Shown in pieces: positions 43,278 through 52,607 of a DNA stretch of 64,000 nt. The notes under the pieces are model-generated. The model did no database searches and was not told the DNA's origin. It saw nothing but the letters and a program-made list of their open reading frames with translations. This DNA is from JAWWOL01 sp033851545 (GTDB taxonomy: Bacteria; Actinomycetota; Actinomycetes; JAWWOL01), in contig JAWWOO010000042.1 in assembly GCA_033851545.1 (NCBI GenBank), forward strand, positions 52,265-116,264, given 5' to 3'. Position numbers and translations under genes: made by a program. Each line of letters begins with the position of its first letter. Positions within the stretch are counted from its first letter, which is position 1.

Positions 43278-44327
43278 TCAGCCGGGAACGAGGGCCTTGC
43301 TGGTCGTGACCCAACGGTCCAAGGCAGCCGCAGCCGCGCCGCTGTCGAGGGCTTCCGACGCCCGTCGGATGCCGTCAATCAGCTGCCGGTCCAGGCTGGC
43401 CTCGCCAGGCGACGCGGCGACCAGAGCCGCGGCAGCGTTGAGCACCACGGCATCCCGTACGGGACCCTGCTCCCCCGCCAGCAACGCCCGTACGACGTCG
43501 GCGTTGCGTTCGCGGTCCCCTCCGCGCAGCGCCTCGGCGGGGCTCAGCGGGATGCCGAGCTCCACGGGGTTGAGCACCGACTCGTGCACCTGCCCGTCCC
43601 GGACCAGCCAGACCCGCGATGTGGTCGCGGTCGAGAGCTCGTCGAGCCCGTCGTCGCCGCGGAAGACCAGGGCCGAGGTGCCACGGCGGGCGAACACGGT
43701 GGCCATCACCGGGGCCATCCGGGCGTCGTAGACACCGACGGCCTGTGCCCCGGGCTGGGCCGGGTTGGTCAGCGGGCCGAGGAAGTTGAACACCGTCGGC
43801 ACCCCGAGCTGACCCCGCGCCGGTCCGGCGAACCGCAAGGCCGGATGGAACACCGGCGCGAAGCAGAAGCCGATGCCGGCCGTACGGATGCACTCGCCGA
43901 CCAGCGCAGGAGCGAGGTCGACGGCGACCCCCAGGGCCTCGAGCACGTCGGCAGAGCCGGTCGACGAGGAGGCGGCCCGGTTGCCGTGCTTGACGACGGT
44001 CACCCCCGCACCGGCCACCACCAGGGCCGCCATCGTCGAGATGTTCACGGTGTGCGCCCGGTCGCCGCCGGTGCCGCAGGTGTCGACAGACGTGCCCGCC
44101 ACGGTCAGCCGCGCGGCGTGCCGGAGCATCACCTCGACCAGGCCCTCGACCTCCTCTGGGGTCTCACCCTTGGCCCGCAAGGCGATCGCGAAGCCGGCGA
44201 TCTGGGCGGCAGTGGCCTCGCCCGACATGACCTGCTCCATCGCCCACGCGGTCTGGACGCCCGCGAGGTCCTCGCCGTGCAACAGGGCAGTGAGCAGGGA
44301 GGGCCAGCTGGGCGGCGGAGTGGTCAC
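43278..44327 (-). CDS. trpD: Anthranilate phosphoribosyltransferase
   Basis: 349 aa, catalysing anthranilate plus PRPP to phosphoribosyl-anthranilate in tryptophan synthesis. The glycine-rich PRPP loop DTCGTGGDRAHTVNIST, VKHGNRAASSSTGSADVLEALG and FLGPLTNPAQPGAQAVGVYD are all canonical. GTG 44327 is the start (AAGGAAG upstream). Adjacency to the bcc-aa3 genes is a conserved actinobacterial arrangement. It follows two small genes on the same strand. Confidence 0.93.
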   Translation of the reverse strand: MTTPPPSWPSLLTALLHGEDLAGVQTAWAMEQVMSGEATAAQIAGFAIALRAKGETPEEVEGLVEVMLRHAARLTVAGTSVDTCGTGGDRAHTVNISTMAALVVAGAGVTVVKHGNRAASSSTGSADVLEALGVAVDLAPALVGECIRTAGIGFCFAPVFHPALRFAGPARGQLGVPTVFNFLGPLTNPAQPGAQAVGVYDARMAPVMATVFARRGTSALVFRGDDGLDELSTATTSRVWLVRDGQVHESVLNPVELGIPLSPAEALRGGDRERNADVVRALLAGEQGPVRDAVVLNAAAALVAASPGEASLDRQLIDGIRRASEALDSGAAAAALDRWVTTSKALVPG

Positions 44328-44355
44328 GGCAACGCTTCCTTCTGAAGGGCCGAAA

Positions 44356-44616
44356 TCAGTGGTCGAGCGAGCCTTGGAGCTCCTCGGCGAGGGCCCGGCG
44401 GTCGATGTGCAGGAGCGACGCGACGTCGGCCAGCTGGGCACCGGACTGCTCGAGCACGGCGGCGGCCGCGAGCACCTGACGGACAGCGCTGACGAACACC
44501 GCCGCGTACTCCGGAGCCAACGCGACACCACAGCGCGGGCAGTGCCCCGGCGTCCCCGACTCGACGACCGCGAGCAGCGGGAACGACTCGCCGCAGCGGC
44601 CGCACCAGGCGGTCAC
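44356..44616 (-). CDS. Small zinc-ribbon protein with C-terminal helical region
   Basis: 86 aa from GTG 44616, two bases after the upstream stop. The N-terminal ribbon has CGRC (6-9) and CPRC (about 26-29), followed by a helical segment (VRQVLAAAAVLEQSGAQLADVASLLHIDRRAL) resembling a degenerate helix-turn-helix. A DNA- or protein-binding role is possible. It belongs to a three-gene string with the receiver-like protein and trpD. Confidence 0.65.
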   Translation of the reverse strand: MTAWCGRCGESFPLLAVVESGTPGHCPRCGVALAPEYAAVFVSAVRQVLAAAAVLEQSGAQLADVASLLHIDRRALAEELQGSLDH

Positions 44617-44618
44617 GT

Positions 44619-45065
44619 TCAATGTGCCGGTGCTGCGGGGGCGACCGTCGCGGTCGTCCCGAGCGGAGCCGTCCGCCGCAGCAGCTCCGCGGTCACCTCC
44701 GCCAGCTCGATCGCGTCGATCGGGTGCGGCACGGCTGCCTCGGCCTGCGACCAGTGGGCCAGCCACCGGTCGTCGCGGCGGCCCAGCAGCAGCAGGATCG
44801 GCGGGCAGGTCACGAGCTCGTTCTTGAGCTGGCGGGACAGCCCGATGCCCCCGGTGGGCGTGGCCTCGCCGTCGAGGATCGCGAGGTCGACGCCGCCCGC
44901 ATCCAGCACCTGGACCACCTCGTCGCCGATCTCGCACTCGACGTACTCCAGGAGCGCGATGTCTGGCGCGGGGCGGCGGCCCAGCGCCAACCGGACCTTG
45001 TCACGGGTCACGGGGTTGGAGCTGTAGACGAGTACGGTCAGGGTCTCGGGTGCAGCGGAGGGCAT
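44619..45065 (-). CDS. Receiver-like protein lacking most phosphorylation residues
   Basis: 148 aa with the alternating pattern of a CheY-like fold (LTVLVYSSNPVTRDKVRLAL at the N-terminus). The acidic pair is replaced by YSS. D65 (LAILDGEATP) is kept at the phospho-acceptor site. The Thr/Ser position reads ILLLLG and the Lys position reads HPI. It is thus an atypical receiver, probably a protein-interaction module rather than a phospho-relay. AGGAAG precedes ATG 45065. Confidence 0.7.
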   Translation of the reverse strand: MPSAAPETLTVLVYSSNPVTRDKVRLALGRRPAPDIALLEYVECEIGDEVVQVLDAGGVDLAILDGEATPTGGIGLSRQLKNELVTCPPILLLLGRRDDRWLAHWSQAEAAVPHPIDAIELAEVTAELLRRTAPLGTTATVAPAAPAH

Positions 45066-45114
45066 GGCACGCTTCCTGCGGTCGATCGGGCGGGCTCTCG
45101 TACGGGGATCGTAC

Positions 45115-48027
45115 TCACCCCGCTCCCGGACGACTCCGGTGGAGCAGCTGGGCGAGATGGACGGCTTGGACCCCGGTGCCGTCGGCGATCTGGGTGCGGC
45201 AGGAGAACCCGTCGGCCAGCACCACGACGCCGGCAGCTCTGTCGCGTACGGCAGGGAACAGCACCTGCTCGCCGATCGCGATCGAGGTCTCGTACTTGTC
45301 CTTCTCGAAACCCCAGGACCCGGCCAACCCGCAGCAGCCGGCGCCGCTGGGCTGGATCACGGCGCCGGTACGGGCCAGCACCCGCAGCTCGGCTCCGGCG
45401 TCGAGGACGGCGTGCTCGTGGCAGTGCGTCTGCAGCAGCACGGTGCCCTCGACACGCGGCGGCTCCCACTCGTCGCCGTAGCGGTCGAGGAACTCGGCCA
45501 GGGTGAACGTCTGCCGGGACAGCCGCCGCGCCTGCGGGTCGTCGGGGAGCATCCCGACCAGCTCGTCGCGGAAGGACGCGCAGCAGCTCGGGTCGGGCAC
45601 CACGACCGGCGTGCCGGCGGCGATCTCGGGGGCCAGCGTGTGAAGGGTGCGCAGGAAGGTCCGTCGGGCCTCGCCGAGGAAGCCGTAGTCGAACAGCGGC
45701 CGACCGCAGCAAACCTGCCGCGCCGGCAGCACGACCTCGAACCCGGCCTGCTCGAGCACCTCGCAGGTCGCGATGCCGACCTCAACGTGGAACGCCTCGA
45801 CGAACGTGTCCGCCAGCAGCACGACGCGCGGCTGCCCCGCGTTGACCCGCGGCCGCCGGTCGAACCAGGCACGGAACCCCTCCTCGGCGAACGCCGGTGC
45901 CGTCCGCAGGGGGTGCACCCCGCCGAGGCGCTTCAACAGCGGCGCCAGCGGACCGCGTACGAGGAGGTTCGCCATCCTGGGCAGCCGGCCGCCGAGCCGC
46001 GCCGTCTTGCCGATCAGCCCCATCGCGTAGGCCGCGCGGGGCCGTAGCCGGCGCGCGTAGTGGTGCGAAAGGAACTCCGCCTTGTAGGTCGCCATGTCCA
46101 CGCCCACCGGGCAGTCGCTCCTGCACCCCTTGCAGGACAGGCACATGTCGAGCGCGTCATGCACCTCGCGCGAGCGCCAGCCATCGGTGACAACCTCGCC
46201 GTCGAGCATCTCGAACAGCAATCGGGCGCGGCCCCGGGTGGAGTGCTGCTCCTCGCCGAGCACCTGGAAGCTCGGGCACATCACCTGGCCGCCCTGAGGC
46301 TGCGTGACCCGGCACTTGCCCACGCCGACGCACCGCCCGACGGCCTCGCCGAAGCTGCCGCCGTCCTGCGGGAACGCAAAGGTCGTGAGGACGGGCAGCG
46401 GCTTGTACGCGGGCCCCACCCGCAGGTTGTCAGCCGGCCCGAAGACCAGCACCGGGTCTACCAGCTTGCCCGGGTTCATCCGCCCGGCCGGGTCCCAGAC
46501 CGCCTTGAACTCGCGGAACGCCCTGACCAGCTCGGGCCCGTACATCTTCTCCAGCAGGTGCGCCCGCTGCTGCCCGTCACCGTGCTCACCCGACAACGAG
46601 CCGCCGTACGAGACCACGAGGTCGGCCGCATCGTCGAGAAACCGTTGGTACGCAGCGACTCCGGGGTCAGTGGAGAAGTCGAACGGGATCCTGGTGTGGA
46701 CGCAGCCGTCGCCGAAGTGCCCGTAGAACGGCGCGCTGCCGTAGCCGTACTGGTGCTGCAGGGCGCTGAGGTCGCGGAGGTAGCCGCCGAGCCGCCCGGG
46801 CGCGACCGAGGAGTCCTCCCAGCCTTCCCACTTCTCCGCCTCCCCGGGAACCCTGGACGCGGCGGCCAGGGCCATCTCGCGCAGCCGCCACACCCGCCGC
46901 TGGTCGGCCGGGTCGGTGAACATCTCGGCGGACACCCCCGCGGCCTTGGCGAGGACCGCCGCGCGGTGGTCGGCCTCCTCGGCCGTCTCGCCCGTCACCT
47001 CGGCGAACAGGAACGAGTCACCCGGCGGCAGCAGGCCGAGCTCTGAGGCGGGCACGCCCGAGCCGCGCAGGCCCGCAACCAGCTTGGCGTCGAAGCCCTC
47101 GAGCGCGAGCAGCCGGTGCTCGAGCAGGGCAGGCACCGCGTCGGCAGCGGAGAACACGTCAGGGAAGCCGAGCGCGACCAGCCGGCGGTGGACGGGACTG
47201 GGCCGCAGCCGGACCTGCGCGGTGAGGACGGTCGCGCAGGTGCCCTCGCTGCCGACCAGGGCAGCGGCCAGGTTGCCGCCCCGTTCGGGCAGCAGCGCGT
47301 CGAGGTTGTAGCCCGACACCCGGCGCGGCAGCTGTGGGAAGCCGCTGCGGATCTGGGCCGCGTACTCCTCGCGGATCCGGGCCAGTCCCCGGTAGACCTC
47401 GCCGACCCTGCCGCCGGTGGCACCGAGGCGGGTGAAGGTCTCGTCGTCGGTGCGGCCGACGGTCAGCCGGGTGCCGTCGTAGAGGAGCAGCTCGAGCTGC
47501 TCGACGTTGGAGGACGTCGTCCCCCAGGCCACCGAGTGCGCGCCGCAGGAGTTGTTACCGATGTTGCCGCCGACCGTGCACCGGTCGTAGGTCGCCGGGT
47601 CGGGGCCGAACGTCAGCCCGTGCCGCTCGGCCGCGGCCCGCAGGTGGGCGTTGACCAGGCCCGGCTCGACCCAGGCCGTCGCCGCCTCGACGTCGAGGGA
47701 CAGCAGCCGGTTGAGGTGACGCGACGTGTCGATGACGACGGCTGCGTTGGTCGCCTGCCCGGCCAGGCTGGTGCCCCCGCCGCGCAGCGTGATCGGTGCG
47801 CCGTACTCCCGGCAGAGCTCGTGCGTCGTCACCACGTCGTCGGCGTCCCGCGGCGTGACCACGCCGATCGGCACCTGCCGGAAGTTGGAGGCGTCGGTGG
47901 AGTAGGCCGCCCTGCTGCCGGCGTCGAAGCCCACCTCGCCGCGCAGCCGCGTACGCAGGGCTGCCGCGAGGCCGGCGACGTCGACGTCGAGCGCTCCGGG
48001 GTGCCGCCGTGCGCGGGCTGTCGCCAC
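45115..48027 (-). CDS. Large FAD-binding and Fe-S oxidoreductase (D-lactate/2-hydroxyacid dehydrogenase-like fusion)
   Basis: About 970 aa from GTG 48027 (GGGAAGG upstream). The N-terminal half is a PCMH/VAO flavoprotein: VVTPRDADDVV, ITLRGGGTSLAGQA and CTVGGNIGNNSCGAHSVAWG, then an FAD-oxidase C domain with GHFGDGCVHTRI. The C-terminal half has a ferredoxin-like CLSCKGCRSDCPVGVDM and the CCG motifs VCCGRPLFDYG, DPSCCASF and GCCGLAGSWGF. It is a GlcD-GlpC type fusion that likely passes electrons from a 2-hydroxyacid to quinone. It is divergent from ctaE with a 119-nt gap. Confidence 0.87.
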   Translation of the reverse strand: MATARARRHPGALDVDVAGLAAALRTRLRGEVGFDAGSRAAYSTDASNFRQVPIGVVTPRDADDVVTTHELCREYGAPITLRGGGTSLAGQATNAAVVIDTSRHLNRLLSLDVEAATAWVEPGLVNAHLRAAAERHGLTFGPDPATYDRCTVGGNIGNNSCGAHSVAWGTTSSNVEQLELLLYDGTRLTVGRTDDETFTRLGATGGRVGEVYRGLARIREEYAAQIRSGFPQLPRRVSGYNLDALLPERGGNLAAALVGSEGTCATVLTAQVRLRPSPVHRRLVALGFPDVFSAADAVPALLEHRLLALEGFDAKLVAGLRGSGVPASELGLLPPGDSFLFAEVTGETAEEADHRAAVLAKAAGVSAEMFTDPADQRRVWRLREMALAAASRVPGEAEKWEGWEDSSVAPGRLGGYLRDLSALQHQYGYGSAPFYGHFGDGCVHTRIPFDFSTDPGVAAYQRFLDDAADLVVSYGGSLSGEHGDGQQRAHLLEKMYGPELVRAFREFKAVWDPAGRMNPGKLVDPVLVFGPADNLRVGPAYKPLPVLTTFAFPQDGGSFGEAVGRCVGVGKCRVTQPQGGQVMCPSFQVLGEEQHSTRGRARLLFEMLDGEVVTDGWRSREVHDALDMCLSCKGCRSDCPVGVDMATYKAEFLSHHYARRLRPRAAYAMGLIGKTARLGGRLPRMANLLVRGPLAPLLKRLGGVHPLRTAPAFAEEGFRAWFDRRPRVNAGQPRVVLLADTFVEAFHVEVGIATCEVLEQAGFEVVLPARQVCCGRPLFDYGFLGEARRTFLRTLHTLAPEIAAGTPVVVPDPSCCASFRDELVGMLPDDPQARRLSRQTFTLAEFLDRYGDEWEPPRVEGTVLLQTHCHEHAVLDAGAELRVLARTGAVIQPSGAGCCGLAGSWGFEKDKYETSIAIGEQVLFPAVRDRAAGVVVLADGFSCRTQIADGTGVQAVHLAQLLHRSRPGAG

Positions 48028-48134
48028 CGCCGGACCGCCTTCCCGAGCTCTCGTTCGGACCCTGCCCCGACTCTCTCGTACGAGCCGACCCGCGCGTCGC
48101 ACGCCCCCGGCGCGCGTCCATCCGGGCCGACCTC

Positions 48135-48140
48135 CATAAT
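48135..48140 (+). promoter_or_regulatory. Putative -10 element (CATAAT) of ctaE
   Basis: CATAAT ends 6 nt before GTG 48147, where no Shine-Dalgarno is visible. A -10 at this distance places the transcription start at or next to the start codon, giving a leaderless ctaE message. No matching -35 element is apparent. Confidence 0.45.
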
Positions 48141-48146
48141 GGCCGA

Positions 48147-48782
48147 GTGGCGACAGCATCCGCGCTTGAAAAGATCCCTTCGCACGGGTCACTCACCCGG
48201 CCGAACATGGTCAGCGTGGGGACGATCATCTGGTTGTCCTCCGAGCTGATGTTCTTCTCGTCCCTGTTCGCGATGTACTTCACGACCAGGGCCGTGCACA
48301 AGGGCGTCGACCCCGCGGGCTGGCCGCCCACGGCCATCAACGGCCACGACATCACCCACCCGGTGCACCTCAACGTCGGTTTCGCGGCGATCTTCACCGT
48401 CGTGCTGATCCTGTCCTCCTTCACCTGCCAGTGGGGCGTCTTCGCCGCCGAGCAGGGCAACGTCGCCAGGCTGCGGTTCTGGTTCCTGCTCACCTTCTTC
48501 ATGGGCGCGATCTTCGTGGCCGGCCAGGGCTTCGAGTACTTCGTCGAGAACGAGTTCACGATCTCCAGCCACCCGTACGGCTCCGTCTACTACCTGACCA
48601 CCGGGTTTCACGGCCTGCACGTGATCGGCGGGCTGTTCGCCTTCCTCTTCGTGCTGGCCCGCACCACGTTCGGCAAGTTCACGCCGGAGAAGGCCACCTA
48701 CGCCATCGTGGTGTCCTACTACTGGCACTTCGTCGACATCGTGTGGGTGGGTCTGTTCGCGACCATCTACCTGATCCATTGA
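48147..48782 (+). CDS. ctaE: Cytochrome c oxidase subunit III
   Basis: A 211-aa integral membrane subunit of the aa3 oxidase. Five helices are visible from about residue 23. The conserved FFSSLFAMYFTTRA, GQGFEYF and FHGLHVIGGLFAFLFVLAR lie in order, ending YYWHFVDIVWVGLFATIYLIH. It lies 8 nt upstream of qcrC, the standard actinobacterial arrangement for the bcc-aa3 supercomplex. Confidence 0.95.
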   Translation: MATASALEKIPSHGSLTRPNMVSVGTIIWLSSELMFFSSLFAMYFTTRAVHKGVDPAGWPPTAINGHDITHPVHLNVGFAAIFTVVLILSSFTCQWGVFAAEQGNVARLRFWFLLTFFMGAIFVAGQGFEYFVENEFTISSHPYGSVYYLTTGFHGLHVIGGLFAFLFVLARTTFGKFTPEKATYAIVVSYYWHFVDIVWVGLFATIYLIH

Positions 48783-48790
48783 GCCCCCAG

Positions 48791-49603
48791 GTGACTTCCG
48801 TGACCTCCCCCTCCATCCCGGCCCGCCGCAGCGCGAGATCCCGGCTGGCCGGCGTCTTCACACTGGTGATCGCGCTGACGACGCTCGGCGGGCTCTACGC
48901 CGCCCTGGCGCCGAGCACCCGCGCCGCCGACCAGGTCTACACACCCACACCCCAGCAGATCGCCGCCGGCAAGGACCTGTTCCTGCGTGGGTGCTCCTCC
49001 TGCCACGGCCTCAACGCCCAGGGCACCCGGCAGGCCCCCTCGCTGATCGGGGTCGGTCCGGCCGCGGTGGACTTCCAGGTCTCCACCGGCCGGATGCCGT
49101 TGGCGTCGTTCTACGCGCAGGCCGAGCGCAAGCCGGCGCGCTACAGCGAGCCCCAGATCGCGGCGCTCGCGGCGTACGTCTACTCCGTCAGCGGCAACAC
49201 CGGCCCGCTCGTCCCCACCGTCAGCGCCCAGAGCCTCGCCAAGTCCGACCTGGCGCACGGCGGTGCGCTGTTCCGCTACAACTGCGCGCAGTGCCACGGC
49301 GCGTCCGGTGGCGGCGGTGCGATCTCCGGCGGCGGCTACGCACCCGACCTGGCGCAGGCCAGCGCCGTCCAGATCTACGAAGCCATGCTGACCGGGCCCG
49401 AGCAGATGCCGAAGTTCAGCCAGCTGCCGGCCCAGACCAAGCTCGACATCATCCGCTATGCGCAGGACGTGACCCGCAGGGGCGTCAACGCCGGCGGCCA
49501 CCCGATCGGAAAGCTCGGCCCGGTGCCGGAGGGCCTGGCCGCGTGGACGATCGGGATCGGCGCCTGCATCGCGTTGACCCTCTGGATCGGTGCCCGGCGA
49601 TGA
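48791..49603 (+). CDS. qcrC: Cytochrome bc1 complex diheme cytochrome c subunit
   Basis: 270 aa. An N-terminal hydrophobic signal/anchor (about 18-40) precedes two cytochrome c domains with CSSCH (about 73-77) and CAQCH (about 169-173). Distal methionines are available in the GRMPLASF and EQMPKFSQ segments. A C-terminal helix (about 248-266) anchors the protein. The di-heme form removes the need for a separate cytochrome c between complexes III and IV. GTG 48791 is used; GTG 48800 is also in frame. It overlaps qcrA by 4 bp. Confidence 0.95.
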   Translation: MTSVTSPSIPARRSARSRLAGVFTLVIALTTLGGLYAALAPSTRAADQVYTPTPQQIAAGKDLFLRGCSSCHGLNAQGTRQAPSLIGVGPAAVDFQVSTGRMPLASFYAQAERKPARYSEPQIAALAAYVYSVSGNTGPLVPTVSAQSLAKSDLAHGGALFRYNCAQCHGASGGGGAISGGGYAPDLAQASAVQIYEAMLTGPEQMPKFSQLPAQTKLDIIRYAQDVTRRGVNAGGHPIGKLGPVPEGLAAWTIGIGACIALTLWIGARR

Positions 49604-50826
49604 CGGACGAGACCCCCACACCCGACCAGGGTGCCAAGAGGCCCAAGGGCCAGCCGCCCAAGGGCACCGCGAAGACCGCGTGGGAGGACCAAGGCTCCCT
49701 GGTCGAGCGGCTCAGATCCAGAGGCAGCAACCGCAGCCGCGCCGAGGACGAGGCCGAGGCCGACGCGATCGCCCACACGGAGGCCCAGTTGGTGCACGAG
49801 CGCGAGGTGGCCGGCGAGGGCCGGACCACCTACGGCGGTCCCGCTGAGCACGGCCCCGTCGACCATGGCGACCACGAGCCGCTGCTCCCTGCGCTCGAGC
49901 CCGTGCACCACGTGCCGACGCCCGAAGAGGTCATCCGCGCCGAGAAGCGCGCCGAGCGGCTCGCCTCGGCGATGTTCCTGCTCTCCAGCGCCTGCGTGGT
50001 CGGCTTCATGGCCAGCTACCTCTGGATCAACGTCCACCAGCACCCAACCGCGCTCAACGTCGCCCTCGGCGGCACCCTGGGCGGGGCACTGTTCTTCATC
50101 GGCGCTGCGGCGATCGTCTGGGCCAAGGGCATCATGCCCCACGAGCCGGCCGTCCAGGCGCGCTACCCGGACCGGTCCAGTGACCCGGACAAGGCCGCAC
50201 TCGCCGCCGACTGGCTGGTCGGGGTCGAGGAGAGCGGGGCAACCCGGCGCAAGATGCTGCTGGGCACGATGGGGGTGTCCATGGGCACGCTGGCGCTGCC
50301 GGCCGTGTTCATCCTGCGCGACCTGGGGCCATCGCCGTTCAGCGCCAAGGGCGGCAAGAACCTGCTGGACGTCACCGCCTGGGCCAAGGACTTGCGGTTG
50401 GTCGACATCGTCACGCAGCTGCCGGTCAACATCGCCGACGTCGGCGTCGGCTCGCTGACCACGGTGGTGCCCGAGGGTCATGCCAACGCCTCCGCCGACT
50501 CCTCGGTGATGGTCGTCCGGCTCAACCCCGAGGACCTCAACCTGCCCGCATTCAAGGCTGACGAGGTGCTCCAGGGGATCATCGCCTACTCCAAGATCTG
50601 CACCCACGCGGGCTGCCCGGTCAGCCTCTACGAGCAGCAGCGGCACCACTTCCTGTGCCCGTGCCATCAGTCCACGTTCGACGCTGCCGACCGCGGCAAG
50701 GTGCTGTTCGGTCCCGCTGCGCGTGCGCTGCCGATCCTGCCCATTTACCAAGACGCACAGGGTTACCTGCACGCCGTGGATACTTTCCGGGAGCCCGTCG
50801 GACCGTCCTTCTGGGAGCGCGGATGA
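49600..50826 (+). CDS. qcrA: Cytochrome bc1 complex Rieske iron-sulfur subunit
   Basis: 408 aa, the long actinobacterial form. A charged N-terminal extension (about 1-115) is followed by three transmembrane helices (about 120-140, 155-175, 215-235). A Rieske domain carries the 2Fe-2S ligands in CTHAGCPVS (about 334-342) and CPCHQSTFD (about 353-361). ATG 49600 overlaps the qcrC stop, and its own stop overlaps qcrB. Confidence 0.95.
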   Translation: MTDETPTPDQGAKRPKGQPPKGTAKTAWEDQGSLVERLRSRGSNRSRAEDEAEADAIAHTEAQLVHEREVAGEGRTTYGGPAEHGPVDHGDHEPLLPALEPVHHVPTPEEVIRAEKRAERLASAMFLLSSACVVGFMASYLWINVHQHPTALNVALGGTLGGALFFIGAAAIVWAKGIMPHEPAVQARYPDRSSDPDKAALAADWLVGVEESGATRRKMLLGTMGVSMGTLALPAVFILRDLGPSPFSAKGGKNLLDVTAWAKDLRLVDIVTQLPVNIADVGVGSLTTVVPEGHANASADSSVMVVRLNPEDLNLPAFKADEVLQGIIAYSKICTHAGCPVSLYEQQRHHFLCPCHQSTFDAADRGKVLFGPAARALPILPIYQDAQGYLHAVDTFREPVGPSFWERG

Positions 50827-52460
50827 GCACCGGGACGTACAAGAAGAAGGCCAAGCCCAATCCGGCGGCCGAGATCGGCAAGGCCGGCTACGGCTTCTTC
50901 GACGACCGCCTCAACAGCGCCAAGTACGTCCGCAAGACGCTGAACAAGGTCTTTCCGGACCACTGGTCGTTCATGCTGGGCGAGATCGCGCTCTACTCGT
51001 TCATCGTCCTGCTGATCTCCGGCACCTTCCTGACCCTGTTCTTCAGCCCCAGCGACCACGAGGTCATCTACAACGGCCACTACGGACCGCTCAACGGGCT
51101 GAGGATGTCCGAGGCCTACGCCTCGACGCTCAACCTCAGCTTCGACGTCCGCGGTGGCCTGCTCATGCGGCAGATCCACCACTGGGCCGCGCTGCTGTTC
51201 CTGGTCAGCATCGTGGTTCACCTGATGCGGGTGTTCTTCACCGGCGCCTTCCGCAAGCCTCGCGAGGTCAACTGGCTGATCGGCACCGGGCTGCTGACCT
51301 TGGGCCTGCTCGAGGGCTTCGCGGGCTACTCGCTGCCGGACGACCTGTTCTCCGGCACCGGCCTGCGGATCGGCTACTCGATCGTCGAGTCGATCCCGGT
51401 CGTCGGCACCTGGCTGGCGTTCTTCATCTGGGGTGGCGAGTTCCCGGGCCACGGCTTCCTGTCCCGGCTCTACACGATCCACATCCTGCTGCTACCAGGG
51501 CTGATCCTCGCCCTGGTCACGGTGCACCTGCTGATCATCTGGTACCAGAAGCACACGCAGTTCCCCGGCGAGGGCAAGACCGAGACCAACGTGGTCGGGT
51601 CCAAGCTCTTCCCGACCTACGCCGCCAAGGGCGGCGGCTTCTTCTTCCTCGTCTTCGCGGTCATCACCGTCATGAGCGCGCTGGTCCAGATCAACCCCGT
51701 CTGGTACTGGGGACCGTACGACCCTGCCCAGGTCTCGGCCGGCACCCAGCCGGACTTCTACCTCGGCATGCTCGACGGTGCGCTGCGGCTGATGCCTGGC
51801 TGGGAGTTCCACCTGTGGGGCAACACGGTCTCGTTCAACCTGCTGTTCCCCGGCGTGATCCTGCCCGGCATCATGTTCACCCTGCTCGGGGCGTGGCCAT
51901 GGATCGAGAAGCGGTTCGTCACCAAGGACTACGGCTACCACCACCTTCTCGACCGGCCGCGGGACAACCCGATCCGCACCGCTTCCGGCATGATGGCGCT
52001 GGTCTTCTACGCCTTCCTGCTCTTCGCGGGCGGCAACGACATCATCGCCAAGACCTTCCACATCTCGCTCTACTACACGACCTATGCGTTCCGCTGGGGT
52101 CTGCTCATCGGGCCGCCCATCGCCTACTGGGCCACCAAGCGGGTCTGCTACGGCCTGCTCCAGCGCGAGTCCGAGGAGCTGCACCACGGCGTCGAGACCG
52201 GCATCATCAAGCGGCTCCCGCACGGCGAGTTCATCGAGGTCCACGGCGAGCTCTCCCGGCGCCGCCGCGTGATCCTCGACCCGCGCCCGTCGACGCCGCC
52301 TGAGGAGATCCCCGAGGTCGAGCGGCCCAGCCGCCGGATGGGGCTGGGCACCGGGCGGCGCAGCCGGCTGGCCGACTTCTTCTTCACCCGCGACGAAGCC
52401 GTCGTGGTCGAGCGCGACGAGGCCGACACCACCGAGGTCCGCGAGTCACTGCACGACTGA
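50823..52460 (+). CDS. qcrB: Cytochrome bc1 complex cytochrome b subunit
   Basis: 545 aa. Heme-ligating histidines occur in MRQIHHWAALLFLVSIVVH and SRLYTIHILLLPGLILALVTVH, and the quinol-site PxWY-type motif appears as NPVWYWGPYDP. It carries a C-terminal cytoplasmic extension of about 120 residues, charged and typical of actinobacteria. It is the catalytic quinol-oxidising subunit of complex III, coupled to qcrA by a 4-bp overlap. Confidence 0.95.
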   Translation: MSTGTYKKKAKPNPAAEIGKAGYGFFDDRLNSAKYVRKTLNKVFPDHWSFMLGEIALYSFIVLLISGTFLTLFFSPSDHEVIYNGHYGPLNGLRMSEAYASTLNLSFDVRGGLLMRQIHHWAALLFLVSIVVHLMRVFFTGAFRKPREVNWLIGTGLLTLGLLEGFAGYSLPDDLFSGTGLRIGYSIVESIPVVGTWLAFFIWGGEFPGHGFLSRLYTIHILLLPGLILALVTVHLLIIWYQKHTQFPGEGKTETNVVGSKLFPTYAAKGGGFFFLVFAVITVMSALVQINPVWYWGPYDPAQVSAGTQPDFYLGMLDGALRLMPGWEFHLWGNTVSFNLLFPGVILPGIMFTLLGAWPWIEKRFVTKDYGYHHLLDRPRDNPIRTASGMMALVFYAFLLFAGGNDIIAKTFHISLYYTTYAFRWGLLIGPPIAYWATKRVCYGLLQRESEELHHGVETGIIKRLPHGEFIEVHGELSRRRRVILDPRPSTPPEEIPEVERPSRRMGLGTGRRSRLADFFFTRDEAVVVERDEADTTEVRESLHD

Positions 52461-52607
52461 CGTCCGGACGGCTTTCGACCGGATGCTTGACGGGGCGCCT
52501 CCGCGTGGCGAGCGGCGTCGCTCACGATGCTGCCAGGGCTCAGCCGGTAGGTTCGTCCGGTCGACCGGCTGCCGCCGTCGTCGTGTCAGCCCCTGGAAGG
52601 GCGAGCC

